Shown here one piece after another: positions 17,857 to 26,123 of a DNA stretch of 64,000 nt. The DNA lies in NCBI RefSeq assembly GCF_002150505.1, contig NZ_MSSV01000003.1, forward strand, positions 248,001 through 312,000, in the 5' to 3' direction. A program made the translations under genes and the position numbers. Position 1 is the stretch's first letter. Each line of letters opens with the position of its first letter. Source of the stretch: Algoriphagus ratkowskyi. Its GTDB lineage: Bacteria; Bacteroidota; Bacteroidia; Cytophagales; Cyclobacteriaceae. The notes below the pieces were generated by a model. The model was given only the letters and a program-made list of their open reading frames with translations. It made no database searches and had not been told where the DNA came from.

Positions 17857-17901
17857 AAAAGTGTAGTTTAAAAATCAAATGAAATTAAACAAAAGCTGAA
17901 A

Positions 17902-17929
17902 ATAAAAAAAGTCAGGAAACCCTGACTTT
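17902..17929 (-). terminator. Terminator downstream of pyrF
   Basis: Stem GTCAGG/CCTGAC extended by AAA/TTT with a 4-nt loop (17911-17926). On the minus strand it is followed by seven T residues, fitting termination after pyrF. Confidence 0.7.
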
Positions 17930-17956
17930 CAAAATATTAGCTACACAATTATGCAA

Positions 17957-18772
17957 TCAAAGATAATTCGCGAGCAAACTCTCCATTTCTACTTGTAGCT
18001 TCTTAGCTTCCTGTCTCGCTGCTTGCGCGAAGTCTTTTTCCCCAGAAGCATAAATAATCCCACGGCTGGAATTCACTAAAAGACCGCAGCTTGAGTTCAT
18101 ACCATATTTAGCAACTTCGGCCAGACTGCCTCCCTGCGCTCCTACTCCAGGAACTAGGAAAAAATTATCTGGTACTAATTTCCTCACTTCTCCGATTAGC
18201 TCTCCACGAGTAGCGCCGACCACGTACATCAGATTTTCAGGCGAACCCCATTCTTGGCTTTTTTCCAATACAGATTGATATAGCGGCTTACCATTTTCAT
18301 CTTTTATCAGTTGAAAATCCATCGAACCAGCATTGGAAGTCAAGGCCAAAAGGATGACCCATTTGTTCTCAAACTCTAAAAATGGCGTTACGCTATCAGC
18401 TCCCATATAAGGTGCAACTGTCACCGAGTCGAAGTCCATTTTCTCAAAAAATGCTTTCGCGTAAAGCTTAGAGGTATTTCCGATGTCTCCACGCTTAGCA
18501 TCCGCAATGGTGAAAATCTCATTTGGGATGAGCTCATTGATTTTCTGCAGCGTCTCCCAACCGCTAGGGCCCAATGCTTCAAAAAAGGCAATGTTTGGCT
18601 TATACGCCACTGCATAATCAGCTGTTTCTTCAATTATGGCCTTGCAAAAGCTGAAGATCGGATCAGATTCTCTTCTCAAATAAGCAGGAATCTTTTCCAG
18701 ATCAGCATCAAGACCTACGCATAAAAAGGAAGATTTTTTCTGGATTTGGGAAAAAAGTTCTGATCGAGTCAT
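17957..18772 (-). CDS. pyrF: Orotidine 5'-phosphate decarboxylase
   Basis: PyrF catalyses the last step of UMP synthesis. About 271 residues, of the longer type-2 bacterial subfamily. [14 protein letters not shown] is near the N-terminus, the catalytic [11 protein letters not shown] loop has its lysine near residue 93, and VPGVGAQGG is the phosphate-binding loop near 210. The start is taken as the ATG at 18770-18772 ([10 protein letters not shown]). An in-frame ATG 51 nt further upstream would add a non-conserved segment lying before the predicted promoter start site. Confidence 0.95.
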   Translation of the reverse strand: MTRSELFSQIQKKSSFLCVGLDADLEKIPAYLRRESDPIFSFCKAIIEETADYAVAYKPNIAFFEALGPSGWETLQKINELIPNEIFTIADAKRGDIGNTSKLYAKAFFEKMDFDSVTVAPYMGADSVTPFLEFENKWVILLALTSNAGSMDFQLIKDENGKPLYQSVLEKSQEWGSPENLMYVVGATRGELIGEVRKLVPDNFFLVPGVGAQGGSLAEVAKYGMNSSCGLLVNSSRGIIYASGEKDFAQAARQEAKKLQVEMESLLANYL

Positions 18773-18788
18773 ATGATTAAAATTTTGG

Positions 18789-18824
18789 CAAAGGTAGGAA
18801 ATTCGAATTTTAATGATGTCCAAA
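18789..18824 (-). promoter_or_regulatory. Promoter of pyrF
   Basis: The -7 box TACCTTTG (18789-18796, minus strand) is perfect; TTTG (18821-18824) lies 24 nt upstream, slightly long. The predicted start gives a leader of about 12 nt and supports the shorter pyrF start. Confidence 0.5.
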
Positions 18825-19033
18825 CCGGGAACTCATCCGTACAGATAATTATCCGCAATGATGCCAGTAACTTCTATTTCTTAGCTTATCCAACTGGAAG
18901 AATTATTGTCGAACCTCTTGAAATACAACTGTTTATCATATTTTTAGTCGCTATTGCCATTTAATAGCGCAAATTCGGATATTCAAAATAAATTGAAATT
19001 TTACATTATAAAGAGGACATTTTATTTATTTCA

Positions 19034-19933
19034 TTAAACATCCGCTGATTGATCCTTTTCATTGAAATTAATCGAAATCATAGATCCTGTGAGAGAAATC
19101 ACTGCCGAAATCAAGAAAAATAGCAGACTGAATGCCACTGCAGTTGCTTCATCAATTCCTGCATAGGTGTGCGCATACACGAAAACTAACTCCCTTGCGC
19201 CTACTCCACCGATAGTCAACGGCAACACTGCCACGATAGAGGAGAGCAAAAATACCAGCTGATAAGCTAGAAAATTCTCCGTCACACCGAGACTCATTAA
19301 TATAAACCAAGCACAGATGAGCTGAGCTACTTGACCAGCCATCGACCAACCATTTGCTTTCCAAAAAGAAGGCAAGAAGGCTTTGAACATTACCTTTTGC
19401 ATCAACCAAAAAGCTGGAAAAACCAGCAAAGCTGCTACTATAACTAAAATCTCCCAAGGAATTTGGGAAGCAAAAGGCAAGTTCAAATCCACGGGAAGAA
19501 TCAATACTAGTAACAGAAAAACGATGGCTACCAAACCGCCCAATCTATCCAAAAGGGAGGCTTGAACGAGTGATTTGACAGGAGTTTGATAATGCTTGTT
19601 CAGCAAATACACCTTATAGCCATCACCACCAATCCCCCCTGGAAGAAAGAGATTGTAGAACATCCCAATCAGGTAAAGTTTGATATTGAGCTTTTCGGAG
19701 ATTTTTAGACCGATATTTTTAAAATATAGGTTGAGTCGAAATGCTGTAAACAATTTACTCAGCACAAAAATGAGAATTGCAGGTACTAACCAAGCCCATC
19801 GAATAGTTTTAGTGATCTCCCAAAGCTGATCCGTGTCGATTTTCCGAAAAACCAGAAAGAGCGCCAAGCCGGTAAGAACCAGTTTCAAGACAGTCGTTAA
19901 TTTCTTCTTAAAAGAACTCTCTGTTTTCGCCAA
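19034..19933 (-). CDS. Flippase-like membrane protein (LPG synthase TM-domain/UPF0104 family)
   Basis: The 299-residue inner-membrane protein has about 7-8 hydrophobic helices and matches the UPF0104 / AglD-like family related to the membrane domain of MprF. Family marks visible are FNLFLPGGIGGDGYKVYLLNKHY near 92-114, LLDRLGGLVAIV near 128 and LPLTIGGVGARELVFVYAH near 240. Such proteins often sit beside glycosyltransferases and are thought to aid lipid or lipid-linked sugar translocation. The start is TTG (MAKTESSFKKK), since no closer ATG fits. It lies 42 nt after the GT2 gene, probably in one operon. Confidence 0.85.
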   Translation of the reverse strand: MAKTESSFKKKLTTVLKLVLTGLALFLVFRKIDTDQLWEITKTIRWAWLVPAILIFVLSKLFTAFRLNLYFKNIGLKISEKLNIKLYLIGMFYNLFLPGGIGGDGYKVYLLNKHYQTPVKSLVQASLLDRLGGLVAIVFLLLVLILPVDLNLPFASQIPWEILVIVAALLVFPAFWLMQKVMFKAFLPSFWKANGWSMAGQVAQLICAWFILMSLGVTENFLAYQLVFLLSSIVAVLPLTIGGVGARELVFVYAHTYAGIDEATAVAFSLLFFLISAVISLTGSMISINFNEKDQSADV

Positions 19934-19975
19934 AATATAAATGCTGTATGAAAACTTTAAATGACTAACAACCTT

Positions 19976-20941
19976 TTACTGCACACCCAAAACAGGGTTG
20001 GCAATGCCTTGGTAAACAGACTTAATACTGTAAGTTGTCTTATTCTGAGATTCAAAATAGGTTCTGACTATAATCTCCGCAATAATTCCAGTTGTAATAA
20101 ACTGAATACCTCCCAATACCAAGATAAATCCCAAAATCATAATCGGTCTTCCCCAAATATCCTCACCCATTAGCTTAAGGACGAGTAAGTAAAAATTAAT
20201 CATCATACCGATCATAAACGCGATAATACCTATACCACCAAATAAGTGAATTGGTCGCTGAAAGTATTTTTGAAAAAATAGCATCAGAATTAAATCTGAC
20301 ATCACTTTGAATGTTCGACTCAGGCCATACTTTGACTCACCGTGAATTCGTGGATGATGCTTCACATCCATTTCAGTCATTTTTGCACCTTGCTGCTTAG
20401 CCAAAACAGGAATAAAACGGTGTAACTCTCCATACAATCCCATTCCCTGTGCGATCTCAGCTTTGTAAACACGAAGAGTACAGCCGTAATCTTTCAAATA
20501 CACTTTGGTCGTGTTTCTAATCACCCAGTTGGCGATTTTACTTGGAATTTTACGAAGCACAAAACCATCTTTTCGATTTGCTCTGCGACCTGCTACCACA
20601 TCCCATTCCTCGTCGATAGCTTTTTGAAGCATGACAGGAATATCGGTAGGATCATTTTGCAAATCCCCATCCATGGTGCAGATGTACTCTCCAGTTGCCA
20701 TGTCAATTCCTGCCGCAAGCGCAGTTGTCTGTCCAAAATTCCTATTGAAAATAATCAGTTTGGTACGACTGTTTGCATACTTTTTCACTTCTGCCACAGT
20801 CCTATCTGTAGAACCATCTTCAATCAAAATCACCTCATAATCGATCGCCGCCAGAGCAGTATAAGTTTGTTCTAGAAGCGGCTGGATATTATCCTCTTCG
20901 TTAAAAACAGTGATTACTACGGAAATTAGTGGCTTGGACAT
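19976..20941 (-). CDS. Family 2 glycosyltransferase (polyprenyl-phosphate sugar transferase type)
   Basis: The 321-residue membrane-anchored GT-A enzyme has ISVVITVFNEEDNI at the N-terminus, EDGSTDRT near 45 and DGDLQNDP as the DXD-like metal site near 93. Two C-terminal membrane helices (about 230-290) match the ArnC/DPM1/GtrB-like family, which loads a sugar onto undecaprenyl phosphate. Its product could feed the GT39 enzymes encoded next to it (inference). The ATG at 20939-20941 (MSKPLISVV) is chosen over one 18 nt upstream. Confidence 0.9.
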   Translation of the reverse strand: MSKPLISVVITVFNEEDNIQPLLEQTYTALAAIDYEVILIEDGSTDRTVAEVKKYANSRTKLIIFNRNFGQTTALAAGIDMATGEYICTMDGDLQNDPTDIPVMLQKAIDEEWDVVAGRRANRKDGFVLRKIPSKIANWVIRNTTKVYLKDYGCTLRVYKAEIAQGMGLYGELHRFIPVLAKQQGAKMTEMDVKHHPRIHGESKYGLSRTFKVMSDLILMLFFQKYFQRPIHLFGGIGIIAFMIGMMINFYLLVLKLMGEDIWGRPIMILGFILVLGGIQFITTGIIAEIIVRTYFESQNKTTYSIKSVYQGIANPVLGVQ

Positions 20942-20956
20942 GGGTTGAAATTTTGT

Positions 20957-20988
20957 CAAAAATACGGGAAATTACTTCCTAGGACAAA
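20957..20988 (-). promoter_or_regulatory. Promoter of the GT2-flippase unit
   Basis: TTTG (20985-20988), 20 nt, TATTTTTG (20957-20964) on the minus strand: a perfect consensus, with a leader of about 11 nt. Confidence 0.65.
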
Positions 20989-21022
20989 AAAGCTTGAATT
21001 CGCTTTCGCAAGCCAACGAAAA

Positions 21023-21056
21023 TTTGGTGTGACAAAGTTCAATCGGATTATCTTTG
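21023..21056 (+). promoter_or_regulatory. Promoter of the plus-strand GT39 gene
   Basis: TTTG (21023-21026), 22 nt, TATCTTTG (21049-21056). The first T of the -7 box is 12 nt before the ATG at 21061, predicting a leaderless mRNA. Divergent from the GT2 promoter. Confidence 0.55.
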
Positions 21057-21060
21057 TGGC

Positions 21061-22737
21061 ATGTCTTTAAAAGATTCCCAAATCAATCCATGGGTTGTCA
21101 TGGCAGCATTTGCCATCTTAGTTGGTCCCTTTGCATTGAGTTTCCATATGCACTTCCCAGATGAAATGTATTACTCTGATGCTGCTGTGAAAATGCTGCA
21201 AAACGGAGATTACTTAACCACTTATTTGGGAAATGGGGAACTGCGCTTCCGCAAACCAATTGGCACATATTGGGTTGTATTGGCAGGATTTAAGCTTTTT
21301 GGAGTGAGTGCTTTCGCTTCTAGAATTTTCTTCTTACTAGCTGGATCTCTAACTGTAGGTGCTACTTATTGGCTCGCAAAATTACTTTTTGAAGATAAAA
21401 AAGTTGCAGGGATCTCTGCGCTCATCATCGCTGCAAATCCGGTGTTGATACTATCAGCTACACGTTCCATTCCGGATGTCCTCCTAGGACTAACGATGAC
21501 AGCGAGTGCAGTTGGATTCGCAGGTTTGATCCGTTTCGGTGATCAAGCTCCTAAAAAATACCTCTGGTTACTCTATATCAGTTTAGCACTCGCTTTTGAA
21601 ATAAAAGGAATTCCTGCAGTGGCATTAGGCGGATTAGGAATTCTATATCTCTTATTTAATCCATGGAAAAAGATCTCAATCAGGACTTTTCTTCATCTTC
21701 CCTCCATGGTAGTTGCTCTTTTCATAGGACTTTTCTGGTTTGTCGCGATGTGGCAAATTCACGGACCAACCTACTTAGACAGCTTTCTAGAAGATCAAGT
21801 CGGCAATAGAGTAACTTCTAGATATTTATTAATTCTAAAAAATGGCTTACTAGCAGTCGCTATCCTAATTGGCATTTACCTCCCTTGGATTCTATTTTTA
21901 ATTCCCAGATTCAAAGTGAATCTAAAGAAGGGATGGTCCGAAAACGCTGTATTCTTCGGATTTGCACTTCTGTGGGGATTGGCCATTTTGGGTATGGGAG
22001 CCATGACGTCCAAGTTTTATGAGCGCTATTTATTACCGGTGGCCCCAGTACTTTCCGTGCTTTTGGGATGGCTGCTGGTGAGAGCAGGTTTTGAATTGAG
22101 GGAGAAAGGCTTAAAAATCAGCATCTGGTTTTTCCTTACTCTTTGTCTAATTATAGGACTTTTTGGTCTTTGGATCAATGTTAATTTAGGCAGTACAACT
22201 TGGATATATCTGCAAATCCTTCTGGGATTGATAATCCTAACTTATCTGTTCAGACTTACCTTAAAGAATGAAAAGCTTCCTAAAGCACTTGCATATTCAT
22301 TCTTACTTCTATTTTTTCTTCTCTCTACAGTTACAGCAAAAATATCACTACCTGAGCAAGGAGAACAAGTATCTGCTTTCGTTGAAGCAAATGGCATAGA
22401 CAATAAAGAGGAATTTGGTTTTATCGGAAATATACATACCAGCAGCAAAATCCGAATTTATCTCGGCCCTGATTTTTACCTGACTAATATTACTGGAGAA
22501 AAACTGCTGACAGATCAGGAGTTGGTAGATAAAGCCTCTAAGTATAAATATTTGATCATTGAGGACAAATACCTTTTTATACTACCAGAAAACGAATACA
22601 ATATACAGGTGGCCTCAGTAAATTGGGATTCCAAAAAAATCCCCTTCCTGCTTCAGAATCTTAGCAACCCAGCATTTGATTATCTAGTACAAGAGAATGG
22701 TAAAATTTATTATTGGCTAGAGAAAAAGGCCTTTTAA
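21061..22737 (+). CDS. GT39-type membrane glycosyltransferase (ArnT/PMT-like)
   Basis: The 558-residue inner-membrane protein has about 11-12 hydrophobic helices. The first periplasmic loop holds the acidic FPDEMYYSDA motif (near 34-43) that is catalytic in GT39/GT83 enzymes, followed by RFRKPIGTYW. It is thus a polyprenyl-phosphate-sugar transferase like ArnT that adds a sugar to lipid A or another envelope acceptor. The C-terminal about 120 residues form a soluble periplasmic domain. Its 3' end overlaps the convergent second GT39 gene by 4 bp. Confidence 0.87.
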   Translation: MSLKDSQINPWVVMAAFAILVGPFALSFHMHFPDEMYYSDAAVKMLQNGDYLTTYLGNGELRFRKPIGTYWVVLAGFKLFGVSAFASRIFFLLAGSLTVGATYWLAKLLFEDKKVAGISALIIAANPVLILSATRSIPDVLLGLTMTASAVGFAGLIRFGDQAPKKYLWLLYISLALAFEIKGIPAVALGGLGILYLLFNPWKKISIRTFLHLPSMVVALFIGLFWFVAMWQIHGPTYLDSFLEDQVGNRVTSRYLLILKNGLLAVAILIGIYLPWILFLIPRFKVNLKKGWSENAVFFGFALLWGLAILGMGAMTSKFYERYLLPVAPVLSVLLGWLLVRAGFELREKGLKISIWFFLTLCLIIGLFGLWINVNLGSTTWIYLQILLGLIILTYLFRLTLKNEKLPKALAYSFLLLFFLLSTVTAKISLPEQGEQVSAFVEANGIDNKEEFGFIGNIHTSSKIRIYLGPDFYLTNITGEKLLTDQELVDKASKYKYLIIEDKYLFILPENEYNIQVASVNWDSKKIPFLLQNLSNPAFDYLVQENGKIYYWLEKKAF

Positions 22738-24236
22738 TACGTTTCTGATACGTAAGGATTAAAAACTAGTAATTTTCTCCATACTTGAATTTTTGCCACA
22801 CGAAAGGACTCATCTCTAAAGCTAATCGGCAACTCTTCCTCGTAGATCAAGTCCTGAAAATCGGCAAATTCACCTGGAGAATCATAATTCCAACTCACAA
22901 AAATGCCTACTTTACCCGTGCCAACAAACTGCTCTAGACCAGGCCAGAGATCAAATTGATTTTTCCTTGCCCCCATATTTAGCATGTACGTCTGAGGATG
23001 CTCTGGAAGGTAAAAAGAAAGCTCGGAAGCCATATGGTAAGTTTCAGAAAACACAAAAGCATCCTTAACCCCTAAGCTATCTCTAAGTGCAACCAGCCTA
23101 TCTGCCAAAGGTTCATAGCCTGACATTCTTCTGAATGCAGACTTCTCAGCATTTTTGATCACAGGAATACTTTTCAGAAAAGTGAAGTCAGGAAGCAAAA
23201 ACACTAATGGCAAAATTATACTCAAACCTATCGCCCAATTTCGAAATCTCTGCCAAATCAAGCTTTGCTCACTGATCCAGGCAGCCATCAGAATTGCTAA
23301 ACTGCCGTATGCAAACACGGGCCAATTCACTTCGATAGTTGTAAGAAAACTTAAACCAGCAAACGCCGCCCATGACATCAGTGCAGGTAAGAGCAAATAG
23401 ATTTTCACCATATCTTTGGACTTGACAGCTTTTCTAAATGCAGCTCCAAAAATCGGAAGCAAAAGCACTGAAATCATTACAAACTGCCCACCCAAATACT
23501 CAAAAAATCGAGAAAAAGCCTTTCCAGCATCAAATGCTTCAGATTTCCCACCTCCGCTAAGTGCTGCTAAATGCTTAAACGTATCAAAATCATTCTGCCA
23601 ATTCCAAACCATAGCTGGGATAAACCCAAGTAAACTGATGGTAACATAAAGGATGTAATTCTTATGTTGGGACTTCCAAGTACGATTGTAAAATAGGAAA
23701 AAAAGTAAGAATGGGAAGATCAATATCATCACTATTTTGGCCATCAAGCCAAGGGCTGTTGCTGCACCGGCCCATATCCACCAAGAACTTTTACCCGACT
23801 CTAACCCTCGATAGGCTAAGTAAATACTCAATCCCCAAAAAAAAGTAAGCGATGTGTCAGTCATATGAAAAGTAGAAGCTAACCACCACATAGGCATTGC
23901 CTGCAAGATCATCGCAGACCAAAATCCAATTTGAGATGAATAAAGGTGCCTCCCAAAAAGAAAAGTGATCCAAGACATTCCGATTCCTAATGCTATAGCA
24001 TTGATCCGAACTCCTAGCTCTGTATTCCCCAAAATAGCCGTACTGACATAATTAAGCACTGCCACTAAAGGAGGTTTGGAGTAATAATGCCAAGCCATAT
24101 TCTGAGACCAGAGCCAATATTGCGCTTCTTCTGTAAACAGATCTATCTCAGGTCTTAGGGTAAAAATGACTTTGGCGATAACTAGGCCAATCGTGACCAA
24201 CCAAAAGTATAGTGTGTAATTCGGAGACTTCTGCAT
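22734..24236 (-). CDS. GT39-type membrane glycosyltransferase
   Basis: About 500 residues with 11 or so membrane helices. The N-terminal loop has EIDLFTEEAQYWLWSQ and HYYSKPPLVA, the classic PMT_2 acidic motif and PPL segment of undecaprenyl-sugar-dependent transferases. The start is the ATG at 24234-24236 (MQKSPNYTL). A frame extension to 24287 would have to begin inside the terminator hairpin of the upstream hpf gene and is not credible. Substrate and acceptor are unknown. It differs clearly from the neighbouring GT39, so the two likely add different residues. Confidence 0.87.
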   Translation of the reverse strand: MQKSPNYTLYFWLVTIGLVIAKVIFTLRPEIDLFTEEAQYWLWSQNMAWHYYSKPPLVAVLNYVSTAILGNTELGVRINAIALGIGMSWITFLFGRHLYSSQIGFWSAMILQAMPMWWLASTFHMTDTSLTFFWGLSIYLAYRGLESGKSSWWIWAGAATALGLMAKIVMILIFPFLLFFLFYNRTWKSQHKNYILYVTISLLGFIPAMVWNWQNDFDTFKHLAALSGGGKSEAFDAGKAFSRFFEYLGGQFVMISVLLLPIFGAAFRKAVKSKDMVKIYLLLPALMSWAAFAGLSFLTTIEVNWPVFAYGSLAILMAAWISEQSLIWQRFRNWAIGLSIILPLVFLLPDFTFLKSIPVIKNAEKSAFRRMSGYEPLADRLVALRDSLGVKDAFVFSETYHMASELSFYLPEHPQTYMLNMGARKNQFDLWPGLEQFVGTGKVGIFVSWNYDSPGEFADFQDLIYEEELPISFRDESFRVAKIQVWRKLLVFNPYVSETY

Positions 24237-24250
24237 AAGATAATGTATCA

Positions 24251-24284
24251 AAAAAAAGCACCTCTCAATTTCTGAGAGGTGCTG
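24251..24284 (-). terminator. Terminator of hpf
   Basis: An 11-bp perfect stem AGCACCTCTCA/TGAGAGGTGCT (24258-24268, 24274-24284) with a 5-nt loop, followed on the minus strand by eight T residues. Confidence 0.85.
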
Positions 24285-24305
24285 CAAAATTACTATCCTA
24301 AGCCG

Positions 24306-24611
24306 TTACTGTTTAGCCAGCACTACTTTTTCTTTATATTTTTTGATTTGACGTCTTAGACCTTCAATGGCATCGTCAGAAGCAGCTTCAAAAGAATCAG
24401 CCTGAGTCTTAGCAAAAAATTGCTTACCAGGTACATTAAGTTTGATTTCTACTAATTTATTAGCGTTGTTGTCGTTTTTGTCGAGCCTCAAAAAAACCTC
24501 TCCGTCTATGATTTGATCATAGTAAGTATCCAGTTTGTCAGCTTTTCTCTGAATAAAGTCGATCAATTTTCGATCGGCGTCAAAATGGATGGAGTGCATC
24601 TGCAGTTTCAT
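24306..24611 (-). CDS. hpf: Ribosome hibernation-promoting factor (HPF/RaiA family)
   Basis: The 101-residue short-type HPF binds the 30S decoding region and stabilises idle ribosomes in stationary phase. The N-terminal MKLQMHSIHFDADRKL and FIQRKADKLDTYYDQI segments and the late KQFFAKTQADSFEAASDDAIEGL motif are characteristic. It follows xerC by 36 nt and ends in a strong terminator, so rpsU-xerC-hpf form a block in that order, as seen in other Bacteroidota, though rpsU has its own terminator. Confidence 0.93.
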   Translation of the reverse strand: MKLQMHSIHFDADRKLIDFIQRKADKLDTYYDQIIDGEVFLRLDKNDNNANKLVEIKLNVPGKQFFAKTQADSFEAASDDAIEGLRRQIKKYKEKVVLAKQ

Positions 24612-24647
24612 ATTCGTTTGCTTTTAGTGGTGAACAAATAATTTATT

Positions 24648-25532
24648 TTATGCTTTTGGATGTGCCTGTTCGAACACAGCCTTGAGTTTTTCCATTGAAT
24701 TGTGCGTGTACAACTGTGTGGCAGCAAGATTTGCATGACCGAGCAAATCTTTGACAGCGTTCAAATCTGCGCCTTTATTAAGGAGATGAGTGGCGAAAGT
24801 ATGTCTCAGCACGTGTGGGCTACGCTTTGAAGTCTGCGCGAAAAGATCTAAATAGTGCCTGACGATACGAAAAATCATCATAGGGTAACTTTGATTTTGT
24901 TGATTACTGACAATAAAATAGTCACTTTGACCAAGTTTAGAAAATCTTTCCTCAAATACTTTTTTGTACAGCAATATATTCTGTTTTAAACCTTTTGTTA
25001 TAGGTATTATTCTTTCCTTTTTTCTCTTTCCAAGCACCTTAACTGAATCCTCTATCAAGTTGATGTCTGACCAGTGTAATCCAATTAGCTCCGAAAGTCT
25101 TACTCCAGTGAGGTAAAGAAATTCCATTACCATTTTGTCTCGTTGACCTTCGAAGCTCTGCTCATAGATGCTTTCATTAAGAACGGATTCTATGACCGAT
25201 TCCTGTACAAATTCAGGAAGTTTTTTCGGAGTTTTAAGACTTTTTAACTTATACGTTGGATCGGAAGAAATGATCCTTGATCTAAGCAAAAACTTATAAT
25301 AGGATCGTAGAGTGGCGATTTTTCGGTTGACCGAAGTAGCACTTAAGCCTCTATCTACTAGGTCAATTACCCAAGCCCTTAGCTCCGAATGCGTCCCCTG
25401 AGAAATGTCATTTATTTCGAAGGAAAGGGATGTAAACTCTTCAAATTGCTCCAAGTCACGACGGTAAGCATCCACAGTATGCGGGCTGGCTTTTTTCTCA
25501 AACTCTAGATAATTGATAAAAGAATCGATCAT
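24648..25532 (-). CDS. xerC: Tyrosine recombinase XerC-like
   Basis: The 294-residue site-specific recombinase has an N-terminal SAM-like DNA-binding domain (1-85, FEKKASPHTVDAYRRDL) and a catalytic domain with Arg in TGVRLSELIGL, HVLRHTFATHLL (H-x-x-R), LLGHANLAATQLYTH and tyrosine near 275. Length and the chromosomal place between rpsU and hpf point to a housekeeping Xer recombinase that resolves chromosome dimers, rather than a mobile-element integrase. No attachment repeats were seen around it. Confidence 0.92.
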   Translation of the reverse strand: MIDSFINYLEFEKKASPHTVDAYRRDLEQFEEFTSLSFEINDISQGTHSELRAWVIDLVDRGLSATSVNRKIATLRSYYKFLLRSRIISSDPTYKLKSLKTPKKLPEFVQESVIESVLNESIYEQSFEGQRDKMVMEFLYLTGVRLSELIGLHWSDINLIEDSVKVLGKRKKERIIPITKGLKQNILLYKKVFEERFSKLGQSDYFIVSNQQNQSYPMMIFRIVRHYLDLFAQTSKRSPHVLRHTFATHLLNKGADLNAVKDLLGHANLAATQLYTHNSMEKLKAVFEQAHPKA

Positions 25533-25603
25533 GTGGCACGTAACTCGGTAGATAAGATGGAGAAAAATTGCGAATAATTATAGCTCATAATTATAAGCGG
25601 ACA

Positions 25604-25638
25604 TAAAAAAACGCACTTGCCTAAAGACAAGTGCGTTT
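25604..25638 (-). terminator. Terminator of rpsU
   Basis: An 11-bp stem AAACGCACTTG/CAAGTGCGTTT (25609-25619, 25628-25638) with an 8-nt loop, followed by a run of seven T residues on the minus strand. Confidence 0.85.
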
Positions 25639-25661
25639 GGTATCTAACAAATCAATTTAGC

Positions 25662-25856
25662 TTAACCGTTAGCTTCTTCTTGAAGATGCTGCTTGTACGC
25701 TGCCTTGATTTTTTGAGCTCTGTTTTTAACAGAAGGCTTTATGAAAGCTTGTCTCGCACGAAGTTCTCTGACTGCACCAGTCTTATCAAACTTCTTTTTG
25801 AAACGCTTTAGCGCTTTCTCGATTGATTCGTTCTCTTTTACGTTAACTATGATCAT
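25662..25856 (-). CDS. rpsU: 30S ribosomal protein bS21
   Basis: A 64-residue basic protein with the bS21 pattern IIVNVKENESIEKALKRFKKKFDKTG and RARQAFIKPSVKNRA. bS21 sits on the 30S platform near the 3' end of 16S rRNA. The start is ATG at 25854-25856; longer in-frame extensions lack similarity and precede the promoter. It carries a strong Shine-Dalgarno, exceptional in this window. In Flavobacterium johnsoniae bS21 contributes to sequestering the anti-SD, and ribosomes lacking it translate rpsU better, giving autoregulation. The same is inferred here. Confidence 0.96.
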   Translation of the reverse strand: MIIVNVKENESIEKALKRFKKKFDKTGAVRELRARQAFIKPSVKNRAQKIKAAYKQHLQEEANG

Positions 25857-25863
25857 ATCTATA

Positions 25864-25874
25864 CACCCCCTTTC
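25864..25874 (-). promoter_or_regulatory. Strong Shine-Dalgarno of rpsU
   Basis: The minus strand reads GAAAGGGGGTG, then 7 nt, then ATG. GGGGGTG pairs with the 16S anti-SD CCUCCAC with one G-U wobble. No other gene here has a comparable site. Confidence 0.8.
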
Positions 25875-25881
25875 GTGGGCA

Positions 25882-25889
25882 CAAAGGTA
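25882..25889 (-). promoter_or_regulatory. -7 box of the rpsU promoter
   Basis: A perfect TACCTTTG on the minus strand, 33 nt before the ATG, gives a leader of about 21 nt that just contains the SD. The -33 element is weak. Confidence 0.5.
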
Positions 25890-26045
25890 GAAAAAATTTC
25901 TTCTATAGCTACATAAGAATCGAGGATTTACACTAGGTCCCATCATTTTTATTCGACCGGATGAAGTCATCACTTGTCAATTCAATCCATTTTCATCCGG
26001 TTAAACCCTCTAAAGTGCGACAAAGTGGTATTTTAACCGATTAAC

Positions 26046-26053
26046 TATATTTG
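26046..26053 (+). promoter_or_regulatory. -7 box upstream of the deiodinase-like gene
   Basis: Perfect TATATTTG, about 78 nt before the ATG at 26124, predicting a leader of about 66 nt. No clear TTG at the -33 position. Confidence 0.45.
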
Positions 26054-26123
26054 TAATCTATTGCAGGATTATTATACAATTTTTGCAAAAATCGTTTACA
26101 CTTTTTAATTAATCTGTTTAACT

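Noticed and set aside
24237..24287. N-terminal extension of the minus-strand GT39 gene
   Set aside because: The extra 17 codons run through the hpf terminator hairpin and do not resemble the family.
24648..25532. XerC-like gene as an integrase of a mobile island
   Set aside because: Housekeeping neighbours (rpsU, hpf), no direct repeats or attachment-like sites, no cargo.
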